DNA of 53,170 nucleotides from Marinomonas sp. TW1 (GTDB taxonomy: Bacteria; Pseudomonadota; Gammaproteobacteria; Pseudomonadales; Marinomonadaceae). The stretch spans positions 1 to 53,170 of the forward strand of contig NZ_JSEE01000021.1 of the NCBI RefSeq assembly GCF_001625355.1. Reading direction: 5' to 3'. Both the position numbers and the translations under genes were made by a program. This document shows positions 42,160-51,105 of the stretch, piece by piece; position 1 is the stretch's first letter, and each line of letters begins with the position of its first letter. Below the pieces are notes generated by a model. That model was given only the letters and a program-made list of their open reading frames with translations, was not told the origin of the DNA and did no database searches.

Positions 42160-42800
42160 CCACTTCAAACGCCCTAGATATAAAACAAATTTTTCGTGAG
42201 GCCGACGCACAACGAGCCCCTCTTCATCTAATCCATAAAAACTTTCTTGGCCGTAACATCGACCTTTATATTGGCAATAAACAGGCCGCTTCCGACCCTG
42301 AGTTATTAAGCCAGCATGGCATTGGTACTGTGTTTAATTGCGCCGTCAATCTGGACATTAACCTAGTCACCAAACAAGACCCTGTCAGCAAGGCCTTACC
42401 TTTTGGCTGGTCACCCGTTCGTTACTACAAACTAGGGATTGTCGATGGTCCAGGCAACCCTTACCCAATGATGCTGGCAGGTTATTATCAATTGCGCAGT
42501 TTGATTGACCAAGAACTGCCAAAGAAAGAAAGCTACCCGTGGAACGAAACTGGTAATATACTGATCAATTGTCGCGGTGGACGCAGCCGTTCAGTGACGT
42601 TAACGGCGCTTTTGCTGCATTTGGATGAAACGGAAACTTATCCCAGTTTAGAAGCCGCCATCGCTCACATACGTGAAACCAGACAATTGATTAAAGAAGA
42701 ATGGCCCGAAGCACCCAAACAAGTATTGGTCGATGCTGCTCATTGGGCCGCAGAACAAGTGAAACGTTTGCAGCCATATTTGCCCAAAGAGAGCTCGTGA
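42156..42800 (+). CDS. Dual-specificity-type (Cys-based) phosphatase
   Basis: A 214-residue cytoplasmic protein with a C-x5-R phosphatase loop (Cys139 to Arg145, in LINCRGGRSRSVTLTALLLH) and a candidate general acid Asp97 in IVDGPGNPYP. The residue before Cys is Asn rather than the usual His. N-terminal blocks HKNFLGRNIDLYIGNKQAA and GIGTVFNCAVNLD fit the DSP fold (entry YIGN..AA). It could act on inositol or sugar phosphates rather than protein, given its place in a transporter operon with an IMPase-like gene. Starts and stops overlap the neighbours on both sides. Confidence 0.82.
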   Translation: MTTSNALDIKQIFREADAQRAPLHLIHKNFLGRNIDLYIGNKQAASDPELLSQHGIGTVFNCAVNLDINLVTKQDPVSKALPFGWSPVRYYKLGIVDGPGNPYPMMLAGYYQLRSLIDQELPKKESYPWNETGNILINCRGGRSRSVTLTALLLHLDETETYPSLEAAIAHIRETRQLIKEEWPEAPKQVLVDAAHWAAEQVKRLQPYLPKESS

Positions 42801-43811
42801 ATGCCCCTAAACAAAAGCCCTGAAAAAAGTCGTGCCACCTCGGCTGCCGAAGTCGCTCGTCTGGCTGGCGTATCTCGTTCAGCCGTTTCTCGGACCTTTA
42901 CCGACGGCGCCAGCGTCTCTGCCAAAACCAGAGAAAAAGTGCTGGCCGCTGCGGCGGAACTGAATTATCACGTCAACCATTTAGCCCGCAGCATTTCGAA
43001 AGAACAAAGTCGTCCCGTTTGCCTACTGGCCGCCAATTTAGACAAGCCCTACCACAACCTGTTGCTCGACGCCCTCACTAAGCAACTACAGCAAGACGGA
43101 CGTATGGTGATGGTGATCAACGCCAGTTCGGAGCCCAGCAGTGCCGATGACGCCATGCGTCGCGCTCTGCATTATCGAGCATCCGCCAGTGTGGTTATGT
43201 CGGGAACCCCTCCACAAGAACTGGTTCAAACCTGTGTCGACTCAGGTCAAAAAGTCATCATGATCAACTGTAATGATGAAGTCGAAAACGCCCACCACAT
43301 TCAAATCGACTATGCCGATGCCATGCAACAAGCCGTTACACTGTTCCAACAAGCAGGTTGCCAAACGCTTTCCTTGGTTAGCTCGAACAAGGGCACGCCT
43401 AGTCTGTTAGCCCGAGAACACTTTTTTATTAGCGCGGCTCAGGCCAAAGGATTCGAAGTGACGATCTGGCGAGGTGATAACACCAACTACGAAGATGGAC
43501 AACAGGCAGCCCAAGCCTTATTGCCCAACCACCAGCCTAACCATGCCTATTTTTGCATTACCGATTTAGTCGCCTGCGGCTTTATGGATACCGCCCGACA
43601 TCAATTCAATCTTTCGATCCCTGATGACATAAGCATTCTTGGCTTTGACGATATTCCTCAATCCGCCTGGCAGGCCTATCAACTCACCACCTTTGCTCAG
43701 CCTTATCAAGGCATTGCTCACCGAGTCAGCGATATTTTGGGCGAACGTGAAGACGCCGATTTAACCTCACGATTGGCCGCCATCCCAAAGCGACGTAATA
43801 GTATTCGCTAA
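42801..43811 (+). CDS. LacI-family transcriptional regulator
   Basis: A 336-residue repressor. An N-terminal tail of about 12 residues precedes the HTH (TSAAEVARLAGVSRSAVSRTF) and hinge helix (AAAELNYHVNHLARSI), then a periplasmic-binding-like effector domain (PVCLLAANLDKPYHNLLLDAL ... ISILGFDDIPQSAWQAYQLTT). The ATG follows the phosphatase stop directly. It is last in the operon and most likely controls it in response to the imported or dephosphorylated compound; candidate operators are at 37053-37089. Confidence 0.92.
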   Translation: MPLNKSPEKSRATSAAEVARLAGVSRSAVSRTFTDGASVSAKTREKVLAAAAELNYHVNHLARSISKEQSRPVCLLAANLDKPYHNLLLDALTKQLQQDGRMVMVINASSEPSSADDAMRRALHYRASASVVMSGTPPQELVQTCVDSGQKVIMINCNDEVENAHHIQIDYADAMQQAVTLFQQAGCQTLSLVSSNKGTPSLLAREHFFISAAQAKGFEVTIWRGDNTNYEDGQQAAQALLPNHQPNHAYFCITDLVACGFMDTARHQFNLSIPDDISILGFDDIPQSAWQAYQLTTFAQPYQGIAHRVSDILGEREDADLTSRLAAIPKRRNSIR

Positions 43812-43817
43812 GCGTAA

Positions 43818-44876
43818 TTAAACCGATTTATCTGAATTTAAAAGCTCTCTTCGAACGATGTCGGCACCGGTGCTTAACGCCTTTAGCTTAGCCCTTGCTA
43901 CGGATCGAGATAACGGTGCCATGCCACAATTGGTACAAGGATAAAGTTTATCGGCATCGACAAACTGAAGAGCGTTTCGTAACGTATTGGCAACCTCTTC
44001 AGGGGTTTCAATGGTGTCGGTTGCCACATCAATGGCACCAACCATGACTTTTTTGCCACGAATCAGTGCCAGTAAATCCATTGGTACATGTGAGTTATGG
44101 CACTCCAATGAGATAATATCGATGTTCGATTGCTGTAACCTAGGGAAAGCCTCTTCATATTGTCGCCACTCTGACCCTAATGTCTTTTTCCAATCAGTAT
44201 TGGCTTTGATGCCATAGCCATAACAAATGTGCACCGCCGTTTCGCATTTTAGCCCTTCAATGGCTCTTTCTAATGTCGCCACGCCCCATTCATTGACCTC
44301 ATCAAAAAACACATTAAAGGCTGGCTCATCAAACTGAATAATATCAACGCCAGCGGCCTCAAGCTCTTTGGCTTCTTGATTGAGGATTTTGGCAAATTCC
44401 CAAGCAAGTTTTTCACGGCTTTTATAATGATCATCATACAGTGTATCAATCATCGTCATCGGGCCAGGCAAAGCCCATTTAATCGGCTGTTTGGTTTGCT
44501 GACGTAAAAACTTAGCGTCATCAACAAAAACCGACTTTTGACGACTCACTGGTCCAACCACGGTCGGCACGCTGGCATCATAACGATCACGAATTCGAAC
44601 CGTTTGACGTTTTTCAAAATCAACACCATTAAGGTGCTCTATGAAAGTGGTGACAAAATGTTGGCGTGTTTGCTCGCCGTCACTGACAATATCAATGCCC
44701 GCCAGCTGCTGCTCTTGTAATGACACGCACAGAGCATCGAGTTTGCCCTCAATTAATGACTCATCTTGTAGCTTCCAAGGTGACCAGAGTGTCTCAGGTT
44801 CAGCTAACCAAGCAGGTTTTGGTAAGCTGCCAGCAGTGGACGTAGGGAGTAATATTTTTTTCGTGTCTGTGTTCAT
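43818..44876 (-). CDS. mesD: Folate-independent methionine synthase, core MetE-like (MesD type)
   Basis: A 352-residue protein corresponding to only the C-terminal catalytic barrel of MetE. It has the MetE-type opening LLPTSTAGSLPKP, IVSDGEQTR, LPGPMTMIDT, IIQFDEPAFN, the zinc-ligand pattern HICYG and the later C-x2-C region YPCTNCGMAP. The N-terminal half of MetE, needed for folate substrate handling, is missing. It directly follows a DUF1852 gene. This pair matches the MesD/MesX system described by Price and colleagues, in which MesD makes methionine with the help of MesX. The identity rests on length and the neighbour. Confidence 0.85.
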   Translation of the reverse strand: MNTDTKKILLPTSTAGSLPKPAWLAEPETLWSPWKLQDESLIEGKLDALCVSLQEQQLAGIDIVSDGEQTRQHFVTTFIEHLNGVDFEKRQTVRIRDRYDASVPTVVGPVSRQKSVFVDDAKFLRQQTKQPIKWALPGPMTMIDTLYDDHYKSREKLAWEFAKILNQEAKELEAAGVDIIQFDEPAFNVFFDEVNEWGVATLERAIEGLKCETAVHICYGYGIKANTDWKKTLGSEWRQYEEAFPRLQQSNIDIISLECHNSHVPMDLLALIRGKKVMVGAIDVATDTIETPEEVANTLRNALQFVDADKLYPCTNCGMAPLSRSVARAKLKALSTGADIVRRELLNSDKSV

Positions 44877-44917
44877 AATAAAAGCGGCCGTATTGTAGAC
44901 GTAAATTTAAAACCAGA

Positions 44918-45886
44918 TTATTGAGCCAACCATTGGGCAAGTTCTGTCTGATAAGGTTTGATGAAGTGCTCCTCCGCAAACTTGCCTTGTTCATTGGCTA
45001 ATTGACTTCGTTCTTCTCGGTCATACACTATCTGAGTAACTGAATGGTCTGCGTTGTTCAGGTTGGGTTGATAGCATTTCCCCGCCACCGAATTCGCATT
45101 ATAAATTTCAGGACGATAGATTTTCTGGAAGGTTTCCATGGTGCTAATGGTGCTGATCAGTTCAAGATGCGTGTAGTCATTCAGCAGATCACCAAAGAAA
45201 TAAAAAGCCAAAGGAGCAACGCTGTTTGGCGGCATGAAATAGCGCACCTGCAGACCCATCTGCTTAAAATACTGTTCCGTCAAGGAAGCCTCATTGGCTA
45301 AGTATTCCGTCCCCAAAATAGGATGCTGGTTATCCGTTTGACGATACACTTTACTGTCCGACACGCTCAGGCAGATCACCGGCGGTTTATTAAAATGCGC
45401 CTTGTAATCACTTGAATTCACAAAGCACTGAAAGAGCTTGCCATGCAGCTCACCAAAATTCTTCGGAATACTAAATTGGGGCTGATGCTTATTGTGCTCC
45501 AATAGCCAGACACTAAAGTCATAATCACGCACATAAGAAGAAAAATTATTGCCGACAATGCCTTGGATACGTTTATTCGTCTGGTGATCAAAAATGGTCG
45601 TTTTCAGTATTTCAATCGCCGGAAAAGCGTGTCCATTATTGGCAATGTCCATATCAACCGAGACAATGTCTAACTCAACAGCATAACGATCGCCATTAGG
45701 ATTATCCCAATGTGCTAACGCATTAAAGCGATTATTCACCATCTTTAACGCATTACGTAAGTTCGCTTGACGGCGCTCACCTCTTGCCAAATTCGCAAAA
45801 TTCGTCGTGACTCGAGTGCTGTCAGAAGGCTGATAATTTTCATCGAGACATTCGCTGTTAATCGTAAAAATAATGTCTTTACTCAT
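44918..45886 (-). CDS. mesX: DUF1852 protein, methionine synthesis partner (MesX type)
   Basis: A 322-residue cytoplasmic protein of the DUF1852 family (DIIFTINSECLDENYQPSDSTRVTTNFANLARGERRQANLRNAL at the N-terminus, RYAVELDIVSVDMDI in the middle, LGTEYLANEASLTEQYF later). The family is known to sit beside short MetE-like proteins and is required for MesD activity. The frame is open to 45934, but AGGA ten bases before the ATG at 45886 supports that start. It precedes mesD by 41 bases. Upstream, TGAAATATTTTAA (46022-46034) is a one-mismatch match to the MetR consensus TGAA-N5-TTCA; no SAM riboswitch was recognised in 45887-46137. Confidence 0.86.
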   Translation of the reverse strand: MSKDIIFTINSECLDENYQPSDSTRVTTNFANLARGERRQANLRNALKMVNNRFNALAHWDNPNGDRYAVELDIVSVDMDIANNGHAFPAIEILKTTIFDHQTNKRIQGIVGNNFSSYVRDYDFSVWLLEHNKHQPQFSIPKNFGELHGKLFQCFVNSSDYKAHFNKPPVICLSVSDSKVYRQTDNQHPILGTEYLANEASLTEQYFKQMGLQVRYFMPPNSVAPLAFYFFGDLLNDYTHLELISTISTMETFQKIYRPEIYNANSVAGKCYQPNLNNADHSVTQIVYDREERSQLANEQGKFAEEHFIKPYQTELAQWLAQ

Positions 45887-46137
45887 GGTGATCGAATCCT
45901 GTTTTGTATTTTGCTTAATGGCCTCATTAAGCATCCATTGCGATGTTGTTTAATCTCAGAACAAGACGCATCTTATACCTGCACAACAACTTGAGTAAAA
46001 TTAATTAAATTTAGAAACGCGTGAAATATTTTAATACAAAAGATTTTCATTCTTCTGCTCAGAAGATGCCTTCACCCCCTAGCTGAAAAGCAACGTAAAA
46101 ATCGCTATGATGTGGCCACCATTACAAAGGTTCTAAC

Positions 46138-48672
46138 ATGACATCTTCTTTACCCATTCACGCCATTCTGCCGGACTTATTGCAAACCTTAGCCGAGCAA
46201 GATCAAGCTATTTTGGAAGCGGCTCCCGGTGCCGGCAAAACCACAGTAGTGCCGATTGCTTTAATGAATGAAACTTGGCGGAAAGGACGTAAAATCATCA
46301 TGTTGGAGCCCCGTCGTTTGGCCGCGAAAGCCGCTGCCAAACGTCTAGCGGACAGCTTGCAAGAACCCCTTGGTAAACGCATTGGTTATCGTATCCGTCA
46401 CGACACCAAAGAAAGCAAAGACACACAAGTTTTAGTGGTGACTGAAGGCGTTCTCACTCGCATGTTGCAGGACGATCCCTCTTTAAGTGACATTGCTCTG
46501 GTTATTTTCGACGAATTTCACGAAAGAAACCTCCACTCTGATCTGGCCTTTGCTTTGTGCCTGCAAACCCGCGAACTCTATCGTGATGAGGCCCCTCTCA
46601 AGCTTCTGGTGATGTCTGCCACTTTAGACACCCCGCTTCTCGAACAACGCCTTGGCTGCTCAACCCTAAGCAGTGCTGGGCGCAGTTACCCAGTAGAGGT
46701 GATATATGACAATAAAGCGCTGAAAATCGCCGAAGTCACTGATGAAGTCAGCCGCTTAGTCCTACGCGCATACCGCCAACAAAGCGGCAATATTCTGGTG
46801 TTTCTGCCAGGGCAAAAAGAAATCCGCCAAGTTCATCAGAGTTTGAACAAAGAACTAAAAGACCAAGTCCATTTATCTATCTTGCCTTTATATGGAGATT
46901 TAAGCCTACAGGAGCAGGAAAAAGTCATTTCCCCGACCAATGAGCCTGAACGCAAAATAGTCTTAGCCACGGCCATTGCACAAACCAGCTTAACCATTGA
47001 GGGCATTCGTGTCGTGGTCGACAGCGGACTGAGCCGTGAAGCCAGATTTGATGCCAATACCGCCACCACTCGCTTGCACACTCGAAGAGCCACCCAAGCG
47101 GAAACCATTCAACGTGCCGGTCGTGCTGGGCGCACCCAGGCTGGGGTTTGTTATCGTTGGTGGAGCGAAGAGCAACAACATAGATTGGCGGCCCAAGCTC
47201 AACCACAAATTGAATGCTTGGAACTCAGTTCCTTGACCTTAAATCTAGCCCAATGGGGCATTCAAGACAGGTTAGAACTCGACTGGATCTCGCCACCACC
47301 AGAAGGCCATTTCCAGCAATCATTAGATACCTTGCGCCAATTACACGCTATTGAGGCAGAGGCGCTAACGCTCACCGCCCATGGCGAACACATGAGTCAA
47401 CTCAACCTAGAGCCGCGCTTGGCGCACCTGCTACTCTTAGCGAAACAATGGGGGCACAGCGACCTAGCTTGCCAAGCATGCGCATTACTTAGCGAAGGCG
47501 ACCCTATGTCCAACCTAGGCAGCGACTTTACCATGCGTCTACAGTGGCTGACTCAGAGCGACACGAAGCTGACCGCTCACAAGCCAAAACATTTTTACCA
47601 ACAATCAATTAAACAATGGCGTCATCGCTGCGCTTCAATAAACGTGTCTACTCGAACGAAAAACATCAGTGAAGAGGACGCATTAGGTTTGCTCTTGGCC
47701 GCGGCGTTTTTTGATCGCATCGCACAGCGCCAAGGCGACGCTAAAGGGAAGTCTGATCAAAAAGTACGCTACAAACTGGCCAATGGTCGTCTCGCCAACT
47801 TGGACAAAACCGATAGCAATGCGCAATCCGACTATCTAGTGGCGCTCGACATTGGCGGGCATCAAGGCCATGAAGAGGACCAAATTTACTTGTCTCAGCC
47901 TCTAAACTTAGCGGCTTTGGCTGAGCATCAGCCTTCCCTATTGCAAGAGAGAAGCCACCTTGCTTGGTCGAAAAAAGACGCTCGTTTGATCAGTGAACAA
48001 CAAATATGGATTGGCAAACTCTGTGTGCAACGCCAAGCGTCATCACAACTTCCTGCAGAGGCCGTCACCACCGCCGTTTGCCAATACATCAAACAAGCAG
48101 GACTGGCGGTGTTACCCTGGCACCAAGACTGTGATCAACTGAGAGCCAGAATCCACTTTGCCGCCCAACATGATCATCAAGCCGAGTGGCCAAATTTGAG
48201 CGATGAAGTATTATTGCAAACATTGCAGGAATGGCTCGCGCCCTATTTAGCGAACGTGACGACACAACATGCACTGGATAAGCTGGATCTCAAAAGCATT
48301 TTATTAAACACCTTAGACTGGCAACAACAAAACCGCCTCCAGAAGATGGTTCCAGAACGCCTCGCCGTGGCATCAGGCCATCAGCATAAAATTGATTATC
48401 AACAATCGCCTCCTAAGCTCAGCGTGAAGCTGCAAGAAGCCTTTGGCATGACACACACACCGCAAGTATTAGGACAAAACCTCACCTTAGAATTACTGTC
48501 CCCTGGCCAAAGGCCTTTGGCTGTGACACACGATCTGCCTTTCTTTTGGCAAAACGCTTACCCAGAGATTAAAAAGGAAATGCGCGGTCGTTACCCTAAG
48601 CACCCTTGGCCTGACGATCCTTTAGCGGCCCAAGCCACAGCCAAGACGAATCGCGCTTTACGACGTTCGTAA
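46138..48672 (+). CDS. hrpB: ATP-dependent RNA helicase HrpB
   Basis: An 844-residue DEAH-box helicase. Motif I is AAPGAGKTT (about 30-38), motif II IFDEFHER, motif III VMSATLDT, and the C-terminal helicase domain has LVATAIAQTSLTI-type motif V and QRAGRAGR (motif VI). A long C-terminal HrpB-specific region ends with RYPKHPWPDDPLAAQAT, as in other HrpB proteins. E. coli HrpB has no firmly assigned role. AAGG lies upstream of the ATG. Its last 15 bases overlap the convergent kinase-like gene. Confidence 0.95.
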   Translation: MTSSLPIHAILPDLLQTLAEQDQAILEAAPGAGKTTVVPIALMNETWRKGRKIIMLEPRRLAAKAAAKRLADSLQEPLGKRIGYRIRHDTKESKDTQVLVVTEGVLTRMLQDDPSLSDIALVIFDEFHERNLHSDLAFALCLQTRELYRDEAPLKLLVMSATLDTPLLEQRLGCSTLSSAGRSYPVEVIYDNKALKIAEVTDEVSRLVLRAYRQQSGNILVFLPGQKEIRQVHQSLNKELKDQVHLSILPLYGDLSLQEQEKVISPTNEPERKIVLATAIAQTSLTIEGIRVVVDSGLSREARFDANTATTRLHTRRATQAETIQRAGRAGRTQAGVCYRWWSEEQQHRLAAQAQPQIECLELSSLTLNLAQWGIQDRLELDWISPPPEGHFQQSLDTLRQLHAIEAEALTLTAHGEHMSQLNLEPRLAHLLLLAKQWGHSDLACQACALLSEGDPMSNLGSDFTMRLQWLTQSDTKLTAHKPKHFYQQSIKQWRHRCASINVSTRTKNISEEDALGLLLAAAFFDRIAQRQGDAKGKSDQKVRYKLANGRLANLDKTDSNAQSDYLVALDIGGHQGHEEDQIYLSQPLNLAALAEHQPSLLQERSHLAWSKKDARLISEQQIWIGKLCVQRQASSQLPAEAVTTAVCQYIKQAGLAVLPWHQDCDQLRARIHFAAQHDHQAEWPNLSDEVLLQTLQEWLAPYLANVTTQHALDKLDLKSILLNTLDWQQQNRLQKMVPERLAVASGHQHKIDYQQSPPKLSVKLQEAFGMTHTPQVLGQNLTLELLSPGQRPLAVTHDLPFFWQNAYPEIKKEMRGRYPKHPWPDDPLAAQATAKTNRALRRS

Positions 48673-49668
48673 TGAGGCCAGAGCTCGTTCGGTCATCATT
48701 TGACTGAACGGCGTGTTCTTGATGTGATCTGGGCTCCAACCCAGAATAAAGCGATGAAAATCAGCCCACGCAAGCTCAAACAAAGATCGCCATTCCGCTT
48801 CAACCTTAGAGGCAAAATCGGGCGATTCACCTTGTGCAACTAAGCAGCGCGTTAACTCGGCAAAATAGTGCTCTAACAAAAAAGCGAAATGGTCTGTCAA
48901 ACTGACTTCCTCCAAACAACTGCCAAGAAAATACGCCACATCTTGCACGCCAATTCCTTGCCCCGTGTATTGAAAGTCTACCGCCGCCACTTCTGAACCT
49001 GACGCCGAAAAGCAAAAGTTCGCCACCTTAGCATCACCATGTATTAAGGTCTGAAAATTCGCCTTTCTTAATGTTTCATCTATCACGCTGGCCTGACGTT
49101 TTAACTCGCCTTCCGCCATGGCTTGCCATTCATCTGGGCGAGTTTCCAGATGCCAATAACTGCCTCGCGCCCACAACCCCTTATCGTCCACCCGTTCGTC
49201 ATTGTTAGCCATTCCGGTTGAAATGAAAGTACTGTGAAAGCTCGCTAACCAATCTAAAACAGGCAAACAAGCGGACCAAGTCAGCTGATGATGACGATGG
49301 CTAAAACCCGATGTATCCAAGTCCTCCAGTAACAGCAATATTTCAGTATCGGACTCCTGCACGGCATAACATTCCGCCACTCGCGCCGCGTCTAACAGAC
49401 GAGGCGCCCAATGGCGATACCACCTTGCTTCCACCTGATAAGAGATTTGTTTACGTTGATGGGACAAGTCTGATTGCCAGCCTCGCGGATGCGCCATGAC
49501 TTGATCTAAACGAATCGATTTCACAATCACCGAAGTAAGATTGTCCTGCGCCCCAGACACTTGGTAGCGCACAATCTCACCATAGCCACTCCACAAGGAT
49601 TGGATTACCTCAGCACGCACGACAGACTTAGCCGCCAAGCTGCGCTTAACAAATATTTCTGGGGACAT
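48658..49668 (-). CDS. Choline-kinase-like phosphotransferase (DUF1679/ecdysteroid-kinase-like)
   Basis: A protein of about 336 residues with a eukaryotic-like kinase fold. The catalytic loop LIHGDAKVANFCF has the HGD-x4-N motif, and the metal-binding DFQ follows in VDFQYTGQGIG. The N-lobe shows IVKSIRLD and a LLLLEDLDTSG hinge, as in the APH/choline kinase group. The substrate is a small molecule not identified here. The frame is open to 49680 from a TTG, but the ATG at 49668 has GAGG seven bases upstream. It ends inside the 3' end of hrpB. Confidence 0.85.
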   Translation of the reverse strand: MSPEIFVKRSLAAKSVVRAEVIQSLWSGYGEIVRYQVSGAQDNLTSVIVKSIRLDQVMAHPRGWQSDLSHQRKQISYQVEARWYRHWAPRLLDAARVAECYAVQESDTEILLLLEDLDTSGFSHRHHQLTWSACLPVLDWLASFHSTFISTGMANNDERVDDKGLWARGSYWHLETRPDEWQAMAEGELKRQASVIDETLRKANFQTLIHGDAKVANFCFSASGSEVAAVDFQYTGQGIGVQDVAYFLGSCLEEVSLTDHFAFLLEHYFAELTRCLVAQGESPDFASKVEAEWRSLFELAWADFHRFILGWSPDHIKNTPFSQMMTERALASLRTS

Positions 49669-49714
49669 AAAACGCCTCAAGCACCTATCTTACGCGGAAC
49701 CAACCAATAACCAA

Positions 49715-49951
49715 TCAATCATCGTCCTGCATGGGAATCGAACTGGCACCAGAACAAAGTATCGACAGCCGTTGCGCAATACTCAGCCTTTCCGACTCAG
49801 TTAACGACACAGACGCATTATCGGGATGAAAAGCATATTCCTCCTTCACACCATCAAACTTAATCTTGCCAAGAATCAGACCTTGCTGACTGATGCAGTC
49901 CAAATCTTGCTGCGCCGGAAAGAACAAAACCATTCGCCGTACCCTATTCAT
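49715..49951 (-). CDS. Small hypothetical protein
   Basis: A 78-residue protein from the ATG at 49951 (MNRVRRMVLFFPAQQDLDC). It has an amphipathic beginning, a segment GKIKFDGVKEEYAFHPDN suggestive of a small beta-rich fold and a C-terminal helix (LTESERLSIAQRLSILCSG) with an acidic end. No family is recognised. The ribosome site is weak. It is 46 bases before the kinase-like gene in the same direction and may share its transcript. Confidence 0.6.
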   Translation of the reverse strand: MNRVRRMVLFFPAQQDLDCISQQGLILGKIKFDGVKEEYAFHPDNASVSLTESERLSIAQRLSILCSGASSIPMQDDD

Positions 49952-50173
49952 TTTCGTCAAAGAGCCATGATATTAAAATCAGACACTCCCGTGATCAACC
50001 TATCCTTGTGAATAAGCTAGGGGCACTAGAACGTAAGTTTCATAAGTTGAGAAGGAAACAGATCGAAAGAAGGTGAAAACAGAACGGCTTTCACCTGTAA
50101 TTAAAGCCATTGTTCAGATTTAGAGAGATAGGGGGTCATAAGGCCCGAATAATTGACAGTTTGTGATGTAACA

Positions 50174-51019
50174 CTACCAAGATTTTTTCATCGTTTTGAA
50201 GGAACCATTGTTTGGACCTGCATTACTAACATCGTCTTGTATTTTCTTTAATTGGGTATCAGAAAGCTTGGATTTTGCATCAACAAAAGCTTGATAGAAA
50301 TGCTCTACCTGAGTAGCAAGATACGATGGGACAGACTCAATTTCACTTAGTTTTATTTTACTTCTTCCCTCAAGCTGCGTTCCTACCCAAGCATCATCTT
50401 CATTAGGAACTATTTCGAAAACTATAATACTGAAAGGTATCTGAATATATAAAATAAAACGCTCCCAGTTATCCCAAATTCTCGGCTCTGCAGTGACACT
50501 TCTTTCATAATGATGCCAAGGAACTTGAGGTAACCCTAACTTAGTTAGAACTTCCTTAGTACAAGGGATTACATGTGTTTTGAACTTAGAAAAGCTTCCT
50601 GTTTCAATAGCGTCTTTAATTTCATCAAGTAAAGATGGAAATTGTAGAAACTCCTCATCTGTATATTGATGATCTCTAGGGAAGTAAACAGCATCAGCTA
50701 ACGAACGCCATGCAATGATATAAATACACTTAATTATGCTGGGAGTTATATCCAACTCCTCTGGGCATAGACTCCTGTAATTTGCCACCTTTGAGAAATA
50801 CTCTTTCTTGAAGAGTTCTTCCACTTTTGCGAACTTCCCTTCACAAACAGAACACAAAAGAGCAGATTTCTGGCCATCTTGGACCCTAAGGTTCGGATTA
50901 TCAGCACTCCTCATAACTTTCGTGGCCGATGTCATTTTAATCCATTCAAACACGAATGAAGGTATGATATGAGAGTTTTCAATAGCTTCTTCTTTCAAGC
51001 AATATTTGCAGTTTTCCAC
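50174..51019 (-). CDS. HNH-like zinc-site protein, AT-rich, downstream of an attC site
   Basis: A 281-residue protein. The N-terminus has two Cys pairs, C-x2-C at 4-7 and 56-59, and SHIIPSFVFEW (His17) between them, a layout typical of HNH-endonuclease-like treble-clef domains. The remaining 200 residues are helical and unassigned. It begins with GTG, with AGGA six bases upstream, directly after the probable attC at 51034-51105, as in gene cassettes. It has no recognisable attC of its own downstream. The gene is poorer in G and C than the hrpB side. A role in defence or mobile biology is speculation. In 49952-50173 I see only a weak hairpin (50086-50108). Confidence 0.68.
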   Translation of the reverse strand: MENCKYCLKEEAIENSHIIPSFVFEWIKMTSATKVMRSADNPNLRVQDGQKSALLCSVCEGKFAKVEELFKKEYFSKVANYRSLCPEELDITPSIIKCIYIIAWRSLADAVYFPRDHQYTDEEFLQFPSLLDEIKDAIETGSFSKFKTHVIPCTKEVLTKLGLPQVPWHHYERSVTAEPRIWDNWERFILYIQIPFSIIVFEIVPNEDDAWVGTQLEGRSKIKLSEIESVPSYLATQVEHFYQAFVDAKSKLSDTQLKKIQDDVSNAGPNNGSFKTMKKSW

Positions 51020-51033
51020 AATACTTCCTGTAT

Positions 51034-51105
51034 TACATAACGCCGCGTACTACGGCAAATTTGGAGCGCAGCGGAAAATTTTTCCGACAGCAGCGTCTTG
51101 TTAGG
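51034..51105 (-). other. Probable integron attC recombination site
   Basis: Read on the minus strand it begins with GCCTAACAAG (R''-type, RYYYAAC) and ends with ACGCGGCGTTATG (R'-type, GTT after GGCG), about 70 bases apart. The inside is imperfectly self-complementary, including CGGAAAA/TTTTCCG and AAATTT. The stop codon of the upstream gene (51101-51103) lies inside the R'' end, as is usual for cassettes. No integrase gene is in the window. Confidence 0.75.

Noticed and set aside
45887..46137. SAM riboswitch upstream of mesX
   Set aside because: I looked for the paired helices and conserved core of SAM-type switches and saw only an AT-rich region with a weak MetR-like dyad.
46836..47236. 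ORFs opposite hrpB (46836-47108, 46925-47206, 46990-47208)
   Set aside because: Antisense shadows across the helicase motifs of hrpB.
50086..50108. Second attC or terminator after the HNH-like gene
   Set aside because: GGCTTT/AAAGCC forms only a six-base stem with no T-run, and no RYYYAAC or GTTRRRY boxes frame it, so neither call is supported.
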